A stretch of DNA of 36,328 nt. It comes from Burkholderiales bacterium. GTDB lineage: Bacteria; Pseudomonadota; Gammaproteobacteria; Burkholderiales; Burkholderiaceae_E. Numbering within the stretch: the stretch's first letter is position 1; every line of letters begins with the position of its first letter. Position numbers and translations under genes: made by a program. A model generated the notes under the pieces. That model saw nothing but the letters and a program-made list of their open reading frames with translations. It was not told the origin of the DNA and did not search any database. Below, piece after piece: positions 8,076 to 16,947 of the stretch. The DNA lies in contig JAPLQF010000046.1 of NCBI GenBank assembly GCA_026399875.1, positions 1-36,328 of the forward strand, read 5' to 3'.

Positions 8076-8303
8076 AGGGAAACGGCGCAAGCCAAGTCGC
8101 AACCGGTGGCGCCCCCTAACCCAAAGGAGTGAGTCAGCAGCGAATTCACTCAACCGCGCAGATTGCGGCGCGCGCACATCGCTTAAGCTGGAAACTTAGC
8201 CAGTCCGTTGATCGTATCCATAGCCGTTTCATGACGATTTGGCACTTAAATCGGTTCGCCTTTCGGCCGCATCAGAAAACCGAGACAGCGAAGATCTGGG
8301 AGT
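8076..8303 (+). other. Region between array 1 and cas3
   Basis: About 230 bases between the terminal repeat and the first possible cas3 start. It must hold the promoter of the cas operon unless transcription enters from the array. I see no convincing promoter hexamers or hairpin. The true cas3 start may lie further upstream or downstream, because the usable start codons here are TTG only. Confidence 0.35.
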
Positions 8304-10979
8304 TTGCGGTTGCATATCGATCGGGAGTTGGCCAGCGGCACAAGCGGTTTCGGGTCTCCTGCAGTCAACTCCCTTTGGGCAAAAAGCTCCCCGGGCGGAG
8401 GCCTGGCACTGCTCCTGCATCTTTTTGACGTTGGCGCTGTGGCGATGGAAGTTCTAGAGCGCCTGCCAGTTCAACTGTTGCAACGACGCGCTCAAGTCTT
8501 GGGGCTCGAAGTAGTCGAATTCAATCAATGGTGCGCAGCGTTGGTGGCATGTCATGACCTTGGCAAGGCAACACCAGGTTTTCAGATCAAGTGGGATTTG
8601 GGGCACCAGCGCGCAGCTTCAGCAGGATTCAGTTTCCCCTTAGGAGCCCCAGGCCGTCACGACGCTGGCTCGGCCCTCCTCTTGAAGCGACACCTTATCG
8701 GACGCGGCCTATCAAGACAGGACGCTTCGCTCTTTGCCTCGGCCGTTGCTGCGCATCATGGGTTTGTGATCGTCAGCGCCTTGGAAGCTGAACAAGGCAG
8801 ATTCCCCTTGGACACATGCTGGGTCGCTGCTCAAACCGAAATCTTTCAAACGGTCTTCGAGACAATCGGCGTCGACTTTTTGCCTGCACTCACAACAGAT
8901 GAAGCGAGCCGTGCAGAACTGCACCAATGGCTCGCGGGCCTTTGCGCCACCGCCGACTGGATCGGATCCAGTGAGAGCTTTTTTGCTCATGACCGCGAAT
9001 TCACCGGCCTTGGGGAATGGTTCGCCAACAGTAGGGTGGTTGCACGTTTTGCGCTTGATCAGTGCGGACTGAGAGGTGCCATATCAAACCCCGATTTGGA
9101 TTTTGAGGGCGCCTTACGGATCTCCCTGCCAGACAAGGCGTCGCCGCGCCCATTACAGGTCACGGTGTTGGAGTCGGTACGGGATGCTCCGTGCGGTGCG
9201 CCGACGCTAGTAGTTGTCGAGGCCCCGATGGGGGAGGGCAAGACAGAAGCAGCTTTCGCTCTGGATGCATGGTGGCGGACCAAAGGATTGAGTCGGGGTC
9301 TATACATGGCCATGCCTACGCAGGCCACGAGCAATGCACTGTTTTCTCGAGTCGCGCGTTACCTGGGCAGAGTCAATCCAGGTAGCGCAACTGAGCTTCA
9401 ACTTGCCCATGGAGCAGCGAATGCCTCCATGACTACGCTGCGACTGCGCGACGTCGGATTTGGTGATGAAGACGCTTCTTTAGTCGCCAGTGCATGGTTA
9501 TCGGGAAGCAAGCGAGTCATGCTTGCAGACAATGCGGTGGGGACAGTTGATCAAGCATTGATCGCCGTACTGAACGCCAAGCACCAGTTCGTGAGGCACT
9601 TTGGTCTGGCCGGGCGGACCGTGATCTTCGATGAGGTTCACGCTTACGACGAGTACACCGGCGGATTGATCGAGCGGCTTATCTCTTGGCTCTACTCGGC
9701 GGGCTGCAATGTCGTGTTGATGAGCGCGACGCTACCCAGCTCTCGGGTGGCCAGTCTCGTCAAAGCTTTCGGGGGTGCGACTCCGAAAATTGCCCCTTAC
9801 CCGCGAGTGTCGATAACGTCTGCGGGGTTAACCGAAACAGTCTCTTTTGCGGCGTCACGCAAGTTTTTTGTCGACGTGCGTTCGTGCTCGGTTGATCTGA
9901 ACGTGATCGCCGAGAAGGCCTGGTGCCTGGCGCAAAAGGGAGCGGCGGTTCTTGTGGTGCTTAACAAGGTTGCTCGAGCTCAGGAGACGTTTCGCTTACT
10001 GAAGGCGAAGACGACGCGGGTTGCGCTGTTCCATGCTCGCTTCCCTATGGAGCAACGACTGCGAACCGAAGAAGAAGTCATGAATCGGTTCGGCCCAAAC
10101 GGAGTGGATCGAGAGGGCTGGATTCTTATTGCGACTCAGGTTGCAGAGCAGTCACTTGACGTCGACTTTGATGTCTTGATTTCAGACCTCGCGCCAGTGG
10201 ACCTTCTGATGCAGCGTATCGGACGCATACACCGGCACAAGCGGCAACGCCCCGCAGGTTTTGAGACACCAGTGGTGCACGTGGCGGGGCTTGCTGACGA
10301 CGCTTATTCCTTACCGGACATGGGACCGAGCTCGTTCGTCTATGAGCGACTTCCAGTATTGCGGACTGCTTGGTGGCTGGGCAGTCACCGCCGGCTGAAT
10401 CTTCCCGAAGATATCGATACGGCAGTGCAGTGGGTATACGGCTCAGAGACTCCGCAGGATCTCCAAGCGAGCTGGGTAGAACCACTTGCTGCAGCCCGCA
10501 GTGACTTCGAGCAAGCGGTTCAAAAGCAAGCAGACCTTGCACGCAGGGCAGCGCTCCCAGAGCCCGCAAATTGGTTTGGCGCCTCACTCGCTGCGCCGCT
10601 GGACGACGAAGCGGCAAGTACAGGTGTCGCTCGATTCGGAACGCGCCTGGGTGATCCGTCGGTTTCTTGCGTGCCGGTCTATCGGTTGGAAGGTGGCTAT
10701 TCAGTAGACGGCATCTCGGTCGCGTGGCCCTTCGACAAGCCATTACCGAAACATGTAGCGGCGGCGCTCAAACAACGCTATTTGCGGGTTTCGCAAAGGT
10801 CGCTGGTCAACTATCTTCTTGCTGCCGAACTGCCAGCTGGCTGGTTGCGCCATTCCGATCTGACGGGCCATCGCGCACTCGTTCTCGATGCAATGGGCCA
10901 AACTGAGATCGATGGTTTGTCGGTCACCATGGACTCGGAGTTAGGTTTGGTGATCAAACGAAATTCAATGGAGCACTGA
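8304..10979 (+). CDS. cas3: Cas3 helicase-nuclease, type I-E
   Basis: Cas3 is recruited by Cascade to nick, unwind and degrade target DNA. The 891-residue frame has an N-terminal HD nuclease: LLLHLFDVGAVA near residue 38, CHDLGKATPGFQ near 83, then HDAGS and AAHHG. A superfamily 2 helicase follows, with MGEGKTEAAF near 306, FDEVHAYDEYT near 442, LMSATLPS, and QRIGRIHRH near 636. A Cas3 C-terminal region follows. All key motifs are present. The start is uncertain: I give the TTG at 8304, but TTG codons at 8310 or 8328 are also possible. The next gene starts four bases after the stop, so it probably opens the cas operon. Confidence 0.95.
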   Translation: MRLHIDRELASGTSGFGSPAVNSLWAKSSPGGGLALLLHLFDVGAVAMEVLERLPVQLLQRRAQVLGLEVVEFNQWCAALVACHDLGKATPGFQIKWDLGHQRAASAGFSFPLGAPGRHDAGSALLLKRHLIGRGLSRQDASLFASAVAAHHGFVIVSALEAEQGRFPLDTCWVAAQTEIFQTVFETIGVDFLPALTTDEASRAELHQWLAGLCATADWIGSSESFFAHDREFTGLGEWFANSRVVARFALDQCGLRGAISNPDLDFEGALRISLPDKASPRPLQVTVLESVRDAPCGAPTLVVVEAPMGEGKTEAAFALDAWWRTKGLSRGLYMAMPTQATSNALFSRVARYLGRVNPGSATELQLAHGAANASMTTLRLRDVGFGDEDASLVASAWLSGSKRVMLADNAVGTVDQALIAVLNAKHQFVRHFGLAGRTVIFDEVHAYDEYTGGLIERLISWLYSAGCNVVLMSATLPSSRVASLVKAFGGATPKIAPYPRVSITSAGLTETVSFAASRKFFVDVRSCSVDLNVIAEKAWCLAQKGAAVLVVLNKVARAQETFRLLKAKTTRVALFHARFPMEQRLRTEEEVMNRFGPNGVDREGWILIATQVAEQSLDVDFDVLISDLAPVDLLMQRIGRIHRHKRQRPAGFETPVVHVAGLADDAYSLPDMGPSSFVYERLPVLRTAWWLGSHRRLNLPEDIDTAVQWVYGSETPQDLQASWVEPLAAARSDFEQAVQKQADLARRAALPEPANWFGASLAAPLDDEAASTGVARFGTRLGDPSVSCVPVYRLEGGYSVDGISVAWPFDKPLPKHVAAALKQRYLRVSQRSLVNYLLAAELPAGWLRHSDLTGHRALVLDAMGQTEIDGLSVTMDSELGLVIKRNSMEH

Positions 10980-10983
10980 CGAG

Positions 10984-12492
10984 ATGACGGTCTCCAATAA
11001 CGGTGAAGGCTTCAACCTGGTCGACCATCCTTGGTTGCCAGTCACGGATTTGGAAGGTGATGCGCACTTGGTTTCACTACACGAAGTGCTTTGCTCTCCA
11101 CAAAAGTACCGTGGACTGAACTCGGCGAATCCCGTTGAATTTTTTGCCTTATGGCGGATGCTTCTGGCCATATGCCACCGCGCGATTGGCCCAGGCACTT
11201 TCGAACAGAGATTGTTGCTGTCAGACGCTTGGCCAACTCAGAAAGTTCGCGAATATCTCTCGACCTGGCACGCAAGGTTTGACCTCTTTGATCCGGCCCG
11301 CCCATTCATGCAGGTGCCTGGCCTCGCGACGGCTTCGCTCGAGCCAAAGGCATGGACTCAAATTGCACTTGATCGGTCCAGCGGGAATACAAAACTGCTG
11401 TTTGATCACAGCCTTGATGAGGCGCCCGGCGAGATTGAGGCGCCCGACGCCACTCGTCTACTTCTGGGGCATTTGCAATTTACGCCAGGTGGTCTTGTAA
11501 AAGCATTGCGAGTCTCAGGGACACGAGGCGCGGCATGCGCATTGCAAGTCGTCTTGCCGATGGGTGAGACGCTGCAGGAGACGCTCGCATTAGGGCTGAT
11601 TCCCCAGTCTGCAGAAGATCACGCGAGAGATCTCGCTCCCTGGGAATCCGAGCCGCCAAGTCTGGAAGTTTTGAGGTCTCCACCTGCCCTCGTAGCTCAA
11701 GGGCCAGCCCAGCGTTACACCTGGTTGAGCCGTGCGATCTTGTTGCTGCCGAATACCCATGGGCGGGTTTCGAACCTTCTGTATGCAGAGGGCCTGAATC
11801 TGATCGAGGACCCCGTTCCCGACCCAATGGTTGCGTTGGTTCCAAGCAAAGAGGTAACTCAGCCGGTCTATCTGGATGTTGATCGTGCGTTTTGGCGAGA
11901 CCTTCACGCGTTGACCGGCGAGTCGGGTTCGACCCCGCCTCGTGTGGTCGAGCACGCTATCTCGCTTCGGGCGGCGGTAGACGACTATGAGCCGATCGGC
12001 CTTGCTGCTGGCGGGCTGCTTCCTGATCAGGCGAAGATTGTTTTGTGGCGCCTCGAAGAGCGTCGGGTGTCCCCAGCGGTACTCAGAACCGTTGGTGGTG
12101 CGGCGCGAGTCGATGCTGCGACACGTCGGGCTCAAGAGGTCAGCCAGGCGATGTTTGGAGTCTTTATGGATCTGTGTCGGAACTGGATTCAGCAGACTGG
12201 TGACAGAACGCCCGCCGAGGCAGATGTAAAGAACCTCTTGCGTCAGCTCAATGGAATTTCGAGTTACTGGGTGGAGTTGGAGCCGTGCTTCTGGCGATTT
12301 GTTAGCGCGCTCGGTCGCGGCGAGGCCCCCGATAAATGTCTACAAGACTGGTATGAGGATATCCGCTCTGCTTGTGAAACGGCATGGCGAGGTGCTTTGA
12401 CTCTTCTTGGCACGGATGGCCGTGCTCTCGCTGCACAGGCGCAGTCGGTTGGTAAGTTGAGACTTGCACAAAGAAAAGCTGTTCAACCTTAA
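10984..12492 (+). CDS. casA: Cse1 (CasA/Cas8e), large subunit of type I-E Cascade
   Basis: The large subunit recognises the PAM and recruits Cas3. The 502-residue product begins with the family's signature near the N-terminus (FNLVDHPWLPV) and has the size expected for Cse1. The middle contains FDLFDPARPFMQVPG, corresponding to the F-x-L-F-x-P-x-x-P-F-x-Q segment common in this family. The C-terminal part is the expected helical bundle. The order cas3-cse1-cse2 is canonical. An ATG follows the cas3 stop by four bases. Confidence 0.95.
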   Translation: MTVSNNGEGFNLVDHPWLPVTDLEGDAHLVSLHEVLCSPQKYRGLNSANPVEFFALWRMLLAICHRAIGPGTFEQRLLLSDAWPTQKVREYLSTWHARFDLFDPARPFMQVPGLATASLEPKAWTQIALDRSSGNTKLLFDHSLDEAPGEIEAPDATRLLLGHLQFTPGGLVKALRVSGTRGAACALQVVLPMGETLQETLALGLIPQSAEDHARDLAPWESEPPSLEVLRSPPALVAQGPAQRYTWLSRAILLLPNTHGRVSNLLYAEGLNLIEDPVPDPMVALVPSKEVTQPVYLDVDRAFWRDLHALTGESGSTPPRVVEHAISLRAAVDDYEPIGLAAGGLLPDQAKIVLWRLEERRVSPAVLRTVGGAARVDAATRRAQEVSQAMFGVFMDLCRNWIQQTGDRTPAEADVKNLLRQLNGISSYWVELEPCFWRFVSALGRGEAPDKCLQDWYEDIRSACETAWRGALTLLGTDGRALAAQAQSVGKLRLAQRKAVQP

Positions 12493-12503
12493 GTAAGGCA
12501 GCC

Positions 12504-13028
12504 ATGGACACCCGATCTTTCTTTGAGTATCTGGAGCGCAGAGCCGCTTCCGACACCTCAGTCATCGCGACATTGCGTCGAGCTCAAGCTTATGACCCGG
12601 GTTCCTATGCTGCAGCGTTTCCAATAGTTGAGCCGTTTACCAGGGGGCTTAGCGAGCGTGATCGCCGAACTGTCTACTTGGTCGCGGGGCAGTGGGCGAA
12701 TGCTCAGCGGCGAGGTAGCGGTGCGGCTATGAGCCTGCCAGTCGCTTTGCATCGAGTCCAAAAGTCGACTGGAAGCGCAAGTGTCGAAGCTCGGTTTGTG
12801 TCGCTGTTGGATGCTGATGCCGATGAGCTCGTCTGGCGCCTTCGACATGTGGTGTCGCTAGTCTCATCAGAAGGTCTGGCGATCGATTGGCCCGACCTCC
12901 TTCAGGATCTTTTGCGCTGGGGTGCGCCAAATCGCTTCGTGCAGCAGGCATGGGCGCGGCGGTTCTGGCAAGAGCCAACCGGTGGTCCTTCCGAACCTGC
13001 GTCCGTTACATCCGAATCCGCCCAGTGA
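12504..13028 (+). CDS. casB: Cse2 (CasB), small subunit of Cascade
   Basis: This small helical subunit is present in two copies along the Cascade backbone and stabilises the R-loop. The 174-residue product has the family size. It shows VYLVAGQWA in the middle, followed by RFVSLLDADADELVWRLRHV near the C-terminal third and then DWPDLLQDLLRW, matching the conserved helices of Cse2. The position between cse1 and cas7e is canonical. The last 15 or so residues are poorly conserved (GGPSEPASVTSESAQ). Confidence 0.93.
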   Translation: MDTRSFFEYLERRAASDTSVIATLRRAQAYDPGSYAAAFPIVEPFTRGLSERDRRTVYLVAGQWANAQRRGSGAAMSLPVALHRVQKSTGSASVEARFVSLLDADADELVWRLRHVVSLVSSEGLAIDWPDLLQDLLRWGAPNRFVQQAWARRFWQEPTGGPSEPASVTSESAQ

Positions 13029-13056
13029 CACTAGTCAAAATCTACGGAGTTATTTC

Positions 13057-14172
13057 ATGGCAAATATCGTCGAAATCCATGTCCTGCAAAATTTCGCCCC
13101 GAGCAATCTGAATCGCGATGACACGGGGGCACCGAAGGACGCTGTGTTTGGTGGCGTACGGCGTGCGCGAATTAGCAGTCAATGTTTGAAGCGAGCAGCG
13201 CGACTTCATTTTTCAAACGCCGAATTGCTGACCCATGACGAGCTTGCTTCCCGAACCAAGAATGTCGCCGGACAGATTGCTGCGCTACTGAAAACTGCTC
13301 GACCTGACGAATACGATAAGGCTATTGAGGCAACCTTCGCGGAGATGAAATTCAAACTCAAAAAGCGAAAGGAAGATGGCCAGCTACAGAGCGAGTTCCT
13401 GCTGTTCCTAGGCCACCGTGAAGTCGAAAATTTAGCCGCTGTCGTTGACAAGTACTTTGATGATTGGGTTGGTGGAAAGCCGAGCAAGGAGGCGAAGGCC
13501 GCTGTCGAGGCTTGCATAGGCTCTCCGGCCGTAGACGTCGCGCTGTTCGGACGAATGCTCGCTAACCGAAAGGATTTCAACGTGGACGCAGCCTCCCAGG
13601 TAGCCCACGCATTGAGTACCCACCGCGTTGATCGCGACGTTGATTTCTTCACCGCAGTCGATGACTTCGTTCAGGCTGATCAAGCCGTCTCAGGAATGCT
13701 TGGGACGGTCGAATTCAATTCTTCGTGCTTCTACCGATACTCGGTCATCAATCTCGACTTGCTTGTTCGCAACCTTGATGGCGATGCAGCACTCGCCGCA
13801 AAGGGCGTGAACGCCTTGATCAGGGCCACCATCGAGGCGCTGCCTTCAGGGAAGCAAAATACATTTGCAGCGCATAACCCGCCGGCCTTTGTCGGTGTTT
13901 CCGTGCGCTCTGGCATGCCGATGAATCTTGCCAATGCTTTTGAAAAGCCAGTGATGGCGTCAGAGCACGAAGGCGGGATCACGGCGGCCTCAGTAAAAAG
14001 GTTGGCTCAAACGAGCGAACTCTACGGCCAGAGCTTTGGTGTTAACGCACCGATCTATGCGCTGGATCTAACGGGTGCGTGGCCCGCAGACAGGGCGCCA
14101 ACTGTTAACGCACTGTTGGAAGCCGTCTTGGGTCAGGTTACCGAGCGCTACGGGTCGCGCAAAGCAGCATGA
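13057..14172 (+). CDS. cas7e: Cas7e (CasC/Cse4), Cascade backbone subunit
   Basis: Six copies of Cas7e bind the crRNA spacer along the complex. I start at the ATG at 13057, which has a GGAG ribosome site eight bases upstream and gives MANIVEIHVLQNFAPSNLNR. That matches the usual start of this family, and the RARISSQCLKRAAR segment follows. The frame is open further upstream to 12922, but that part overlaps cse2 and does not resemble Cas7. The product is 371 residues, normal for the family. Its stop overlaps the cas5e start by four bases. Confidence 0.95.
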   Translation: MANIVEIHVLQNFAPSNLNRDDTGAPKDAVFGGVRRARISSQCLKRAARLHFSNAELLTHDELASRTKNVAGQIAALLKTARPDEYDKAIEATFAEMKFKLKKRKEDGQLQSEFLLFLGHREVENLAAVVDKYFDDWVGGKPSKEAKAAVEACIGSPAVDVALFGRMLANRKDFNVDAASQVAHALSTHRVDRDVDFFTAVDDFVQADQAVSGMLGTVEFNSSCFYRYSVINLDLLVRNLDGDAALAAKGVNALIRATIEALPSGKQNTFAAHNPPAFVGVSVRSGMPMNLANAFEKPVMASEHEGGITAASVKRLAQTSELYGQSFGVNAPIYALDLTGAWPADRAPTVNALLEAVLGQVTERYGSRKAA

Positions 14173-14813
14173 GCACACTGTTGATTCCGCTGGTCGGCCC
14201 GATTCAGTCCTGGAGCGTTGATGCGCGCTTCGGCGAGAGACTGACCTTGCAGGAGCCAAGCAAAAGCGGTGTTATCGGCTTGTTGTGTGCGGCCCTCGGA
14301 CGCGACCGGAAGGAACCTATTGGTGACCTGGTTTCGATGCCATTTGGCGTTCGAGTCGATCGCCCTGGTGTTCTGCTGAGGGATTACCACACCGCACTCG
14401 AAGTTGCCTCGGCCGGAACAACTTCGAGAGACACAGTTCTGAGTAACCGCTGGTACCTTTCCGATGCTGCGTTCTTGGTTGGTTTTCAAGGGGACGCTGA
14501 ATTCCTGGGGCGTTTGCATAACGCGTTGAAGCACCCGGTATGGCCGGTGTTTTTAGGCCGAAAGGCTTGCCTTCCGGCTTTGCCGCTGGCAATGCCGGAT
14601 GCAGTGGTCGACGCCCCCTTAATTGATGCACTTCGCGCTGCATCGCCATTACCGAGTGCGGAGTTGAGTCAGGCCTTTAGGCTGGTGATTGACGATCCTA
14701 AAGGTCCGCAGAGCCGCCCCGATCAACCCACGGGCCCATTTGCGCAGAGACAATTCTCTCTGCGTAGGGTCCGCACGGATGTGTTTGCATGGAACTTACC
14801 CGCATCCAGTTGA
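14169..14813 (+). CDS. cas5e: Cas5e (CasD), crRNA 5'-handle-binding subunit
   Basis: Cas5e caps the 5' end of the crRNA in Cascade. The 214-residue product starts MSTLLIPLVGPIQSWSVDARFGERLTLQEPSKSG in overlapping pieces: the L-x-G-P-x-Q-S-W motif and the PSKSG-(V/I)-GL-L-(A/G) motif are hallmarks of Cas5. The start overlaps the cas7e stop and its end overlaps the start of cas6e by 25 bases, so the genes are co-translated. Confidence 0.94.
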   Translation: MSTLLIPLVGPIQSWSVDARFGERLTLQEPSKSGVIGLLCAALGRDRKEPIGDLVSMPFGVRVDRPGVLLRDYHTALEVASAGTTSRDTVLSNRWYLSDAAFLVGFQGDAEFLGRLHNALKHPVWPVFLGRKACLPALPLAMPDAVVDAPLIDALRAASPLPSAELSQAFRLVIDDPKGPQSRPDQPTGPFAQRQFSLRRVRTDVFAWNLPASS

Positions 14814-15412
14814 ACCTCGGCGATCCAAACGCGCGCCGTGACCTTGCCGATCCGTATCAGATGCACAGCACGTTGGTGCGGGCGTTTGTGCAGGCTTCCG
14901 ACCAGCCTTCCTCGCCGTTCCTTTGGCGCCTTGACGAGCCTCGCCAAGGAGAACCGCCAGTACTGTTGGTGCAATCGATGGCACAAGCGAACTGGTCTGT
15001 ACTCGATAAGGAAGTTCCATCGTGGGGTTTACGTCGAGAGACGCGCCAGTGGGACCCGGAGCGGGTTCTCCGACATGATCAGCGCGTGGTGTTTCGGATT
15101 CGATGTAACCCGACGGTCACGCGACACGGCAAGCGCCTCGGGCTGTGGCGCGAATCGGAGCAGCGTGAGTGGTTTGAAAGACAGTCGATCACGTGCGGCC
15201 TGACGGATTTGGAGCTCTCCGTAGTGACCAGTCAGCTATTGGTCGGACGCAGGCGTAAGGGCGGAGGAGCAGATGTTGTCGTCTGTGCTGCGATGTTTGA
15301 GGGGCACGCGCGGATCGATGACGTCGCTACCCTGACGGCCGCTATCACCCGTGGCATCGGGCACGCAAAGATGATGGGTTTGGGGTTGCTTTCGATAGCA
15401 TTAGCAGGCTGA
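14789..15412 (+). CDS. cas6e: Cas6e (CasE), crRNA-processing endoribonuclease
   Basis: Cas6e cuts the repeat hairpin and stays on the 3' stem. The 207-residue product begins MELTRIQLNLGDPNARRDLA, then DPYQMHSTLVRAF. The ARRDLADPYQ-H motif is the Cas6e N-terminal signature, and His near residue 27 is the expected catalytic histidine. The C-terminal glycine-rich loop is GHAKMMGLGLL. The stop overlaps the cas1 start by one base (TGATG). Confidence 0.94.
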   Translation: MELTRIQLNLGDPNARRDLADPYQMHSTLVRAFVQASDQPSSPFLWRLDEPRQGEPPVLLVQSMAQANWSVLDKEVPSWGLRRETRQWDPERVLRHDQRVVFRIRCNPTVTRHGKRLGLWRESEQREWFERQSITCGLTDLELSVVTSQLLVGRRRKGGGADVVVCAAMFEGHARIDDVATLTAAITRGIGHAKMMGLGLLSIALAG

Positions 15413-16359
15413 TGGCGGTTTCAAACCTGAAGACGCTGGCGCGTTATACCGATAGCGTCAGCTTTCTCTATCTTGAGCACGCAGTAATCGAAAAAGACAA
15501 TCAGTCGGTGGCGGCCTTCACCGCTGACGGCCGCATTAGTCTTCCCGTTGCCAACCTGAGCGTGCTTATGCTCGGGCCGGGAACGCGCGTCACACACGCG
15601 GCAGTCAGTGTTCTTGCATCATCTGGATGCTTGCTCGTGTGGGTGGGCGAAGAGGGCTTGCGACACTACGCCAGCGGTCAGCAGAAGACACGCAGCAGCG
15701 CTCCACTTGAGCGCCAGTGCCTTGTATGGTCAGACCCTGGAAAGCGGATGCAAACGGTGCGTCGTCTCTACGAAATGAGATTTAAGGAACCTGTTCCAGC
15801 CAGCCTGACCCTTCAGCAAATACGCGGGCGGGAAGGTGCAAGGGTACGCGATGCATACAGAGACCTTTCGCAGCGTTTCGGGGTGGAATGGTCGGGAAGG
15901 GTCTATCAGGTTGGCGACTGGAAGGCCGCTGATCCGGTGAACCGAGCGATGTCTGCGACGAACGCTGCACTCTATGCTGTTGTCTTGGCAGGTCTGCATT
16001 CGTTGGGTTACAGCCCGGGCCTCGGATTTATCCACACAGGAAAGCAATTGTCATTTGTCTACGATTTGGCGGACGTTTTCAAAATGGAAACGAGTGTGCC
16101 GGCCGCATTCGAGGCAGCTGCCTCTGGCGCAAGCAAAATCGAGGCTCGAGCCAGGGCTATTTTTCGGACTCGAGCGGCCGAGCATCGATTGTTGGACCGT
16201 ATCAATTCGACTTTGACTGCTCTCTTTGGAAAAGACGATCAAGCAAATCAATATATTGAGGGTGACGATTTCGATATGAACGCAGCCATACCGGGATCGT
16301 TATGGGACCCGGCAGGCAATGTGTCAGGAGGTTCGCAGCATGCTGGTGATGACACTTGA
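15412..16359 (+). CDS. cas1: Cas1e, CRISPR adaptation integrase
   Basis: Cas1 and Cas2 insert new spacers at the leader end. The 315-residue protein has the type I-E form of Cas1: LEHAVIEKDNQSVAAF in the N-terminal beta domain, then the catalytic helical domain with NAALYAVVLAGLHSLGYSPG, FIHTGKQLSFVYDLADVFK. The metal ligands expected from E. coli Cas1 (a Glu, the His of FIHTG and the Asp of YDLAD) appear present. About 35 residues beyond the Cas1 core form a flexible tail. Confidence 0.95.
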   Translation: MAVSNLKTLARYTDSVSFLYLEHAVIEKDNQSVAAFTADGRISLPVANLSVLMLGPGTRVTHAAVSVLASSGCLLVWVGEEGLRHYASGQQKTRSSAPLERQCLVWSDPGKRMQTVRRLYEMRFKEPVPASLTLQQIRGREGARVRDAYRDLSQRFGVEWSGRVYQVGDWKAADPVNRAMSATNAALYAVVLAGLHSLGYSPGLGFIHTGKQLSFVYDLADVFKMETSVPAAFEAAASGASKIEARARAIFRTRAAEHRLLDRINSTLTALFGKDDQANQYIEGDDFDMNAAIPGSLWDPAGNVSGGSQHAGDDT

Positions 16360-16693
16360 TGCAGTCCCACAAAGTCTTCGCGGAGAACTGACCCGATGGT
16401 TGGTCCCGATCGGTCGGACAGCATTTGTCGGACAGGTCAGCGCGGAGGTGAGAGAGAGGCTCTGGGTACTTGTGACGAGCCGCGCCGGGGACGGCCAGAT
16501 AGTAATGGCGTGGTCGACGCGTGGGGAGCCAGGCTACAACCTACGTATCCACCGTGTAGACGAAAGCGTTCTTGTAGATCTCGACGGAGTGCCACTGCTT
16601 GCTGTCAAGGACGCCGCATGGCGCGAGGCGGATGAGCGCTTCGCACTCCAAACCAGGCTTTCAGAAAGCGAAAGCACCGACATCGATACTTAA
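16340..16693 (+). CDS. cas2: Cas2e, CRISPR adaptation protein
   Basis: Cas2 dimers bridge two Cas1 dimers during spacer capture. I choose the ATG at 16340 because AGGAGG lies at 16326-16331, giving MLVMTLDAVPQSLRGELTRW, the usual Cas2e start. An in-frame ATG at 16319 would add seven residues. Conserved pieces are FVGQVSAEVRERLW and VMAWSTRGEPGYNLR. The product is 117 residues, overlaps the end of cas1 by 20 bases, and is followed 38 bases later by array 2. Confidence 0.93.
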   Translation: MLVMTLDAVPQSLRGELTRWLVPIGRTAFVGQVSAEVRERLWVLVTSRAGDGQIVMAWSTRGEPGYNLRIHRVDESVLVDLDGVPLLAVKDAAWREADERFALQTRLSESESTDIDT

Positions 16694-16707
16694 CCCAGGA
16701 ATTCTTG

Positions 16708-16731
16708 ACTAAGCTGTTGATTTATTGAAGT
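16708..16731 (+). promoter_or_regulatory. Leader end of CRISPR array 2
   Basis: The 24 bases before array 2 match the leader end of array 1 at most positions (shared TAAG, TTGATTT and final AGT). The space between cas2 and the array is only 38 bases, so any longer leader signals would overlap the end of cas2. Confidence 0.5.
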
Positions 16732-16947
16732 GTATTCCCCGCATCCGCGGGGATGGACCGAGATGCTTCACTACCTTGGCAGCGTGCTTGTCGTATTCCC
16801 CGCATCCGCGGGGATGGACCGCCGCAAGGGTTGCAGTGACCGACGCGGTCAAGAGTATTCCCCGCATCCGCGGGGATGGACCGGCAGCACAGGCGGTACT
16901 TGATCGCTGGGACTCGCCGTATTCCCCGCATCCGCGGGGATGGACCT
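16732..16947 (+). CRISPR. CRISPR array 2, type I-E variant repeat, 4 repeats and 3 spacers
   Basis: The 29-bp repeats start at 16732, 16793, 16855 and 16919. All four begin GTATTCCCCGC instead of GTGTTCCCCGC; the rest matches array 1. Spacers are 32, 33 and 35 bases. The last repeat ends GACCT instead of GACCG. It runs directly into a truncated coding region, with no degenerate flank. Orientation follows from the leader match and from its place after cas2. Confidence 0.97.

Noticed and set aside
7187..8177. Long open frames on both strands across CRISPR array 1, with repeated peptides such as SIPADAGNT and SPHPRGW
   Set aside because: They are translations of the CRISPR repeats in several frames. 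The regular 29-base repeat with unique spacers explains them fully.
12922..13056. Extended N-terminus of Cas7e starting inside cse2
   Set aside because: The ATG at 13057 has a ribosome site and gives the conserved Cas7e start; the extension overlaps cse2 and has no similarity.
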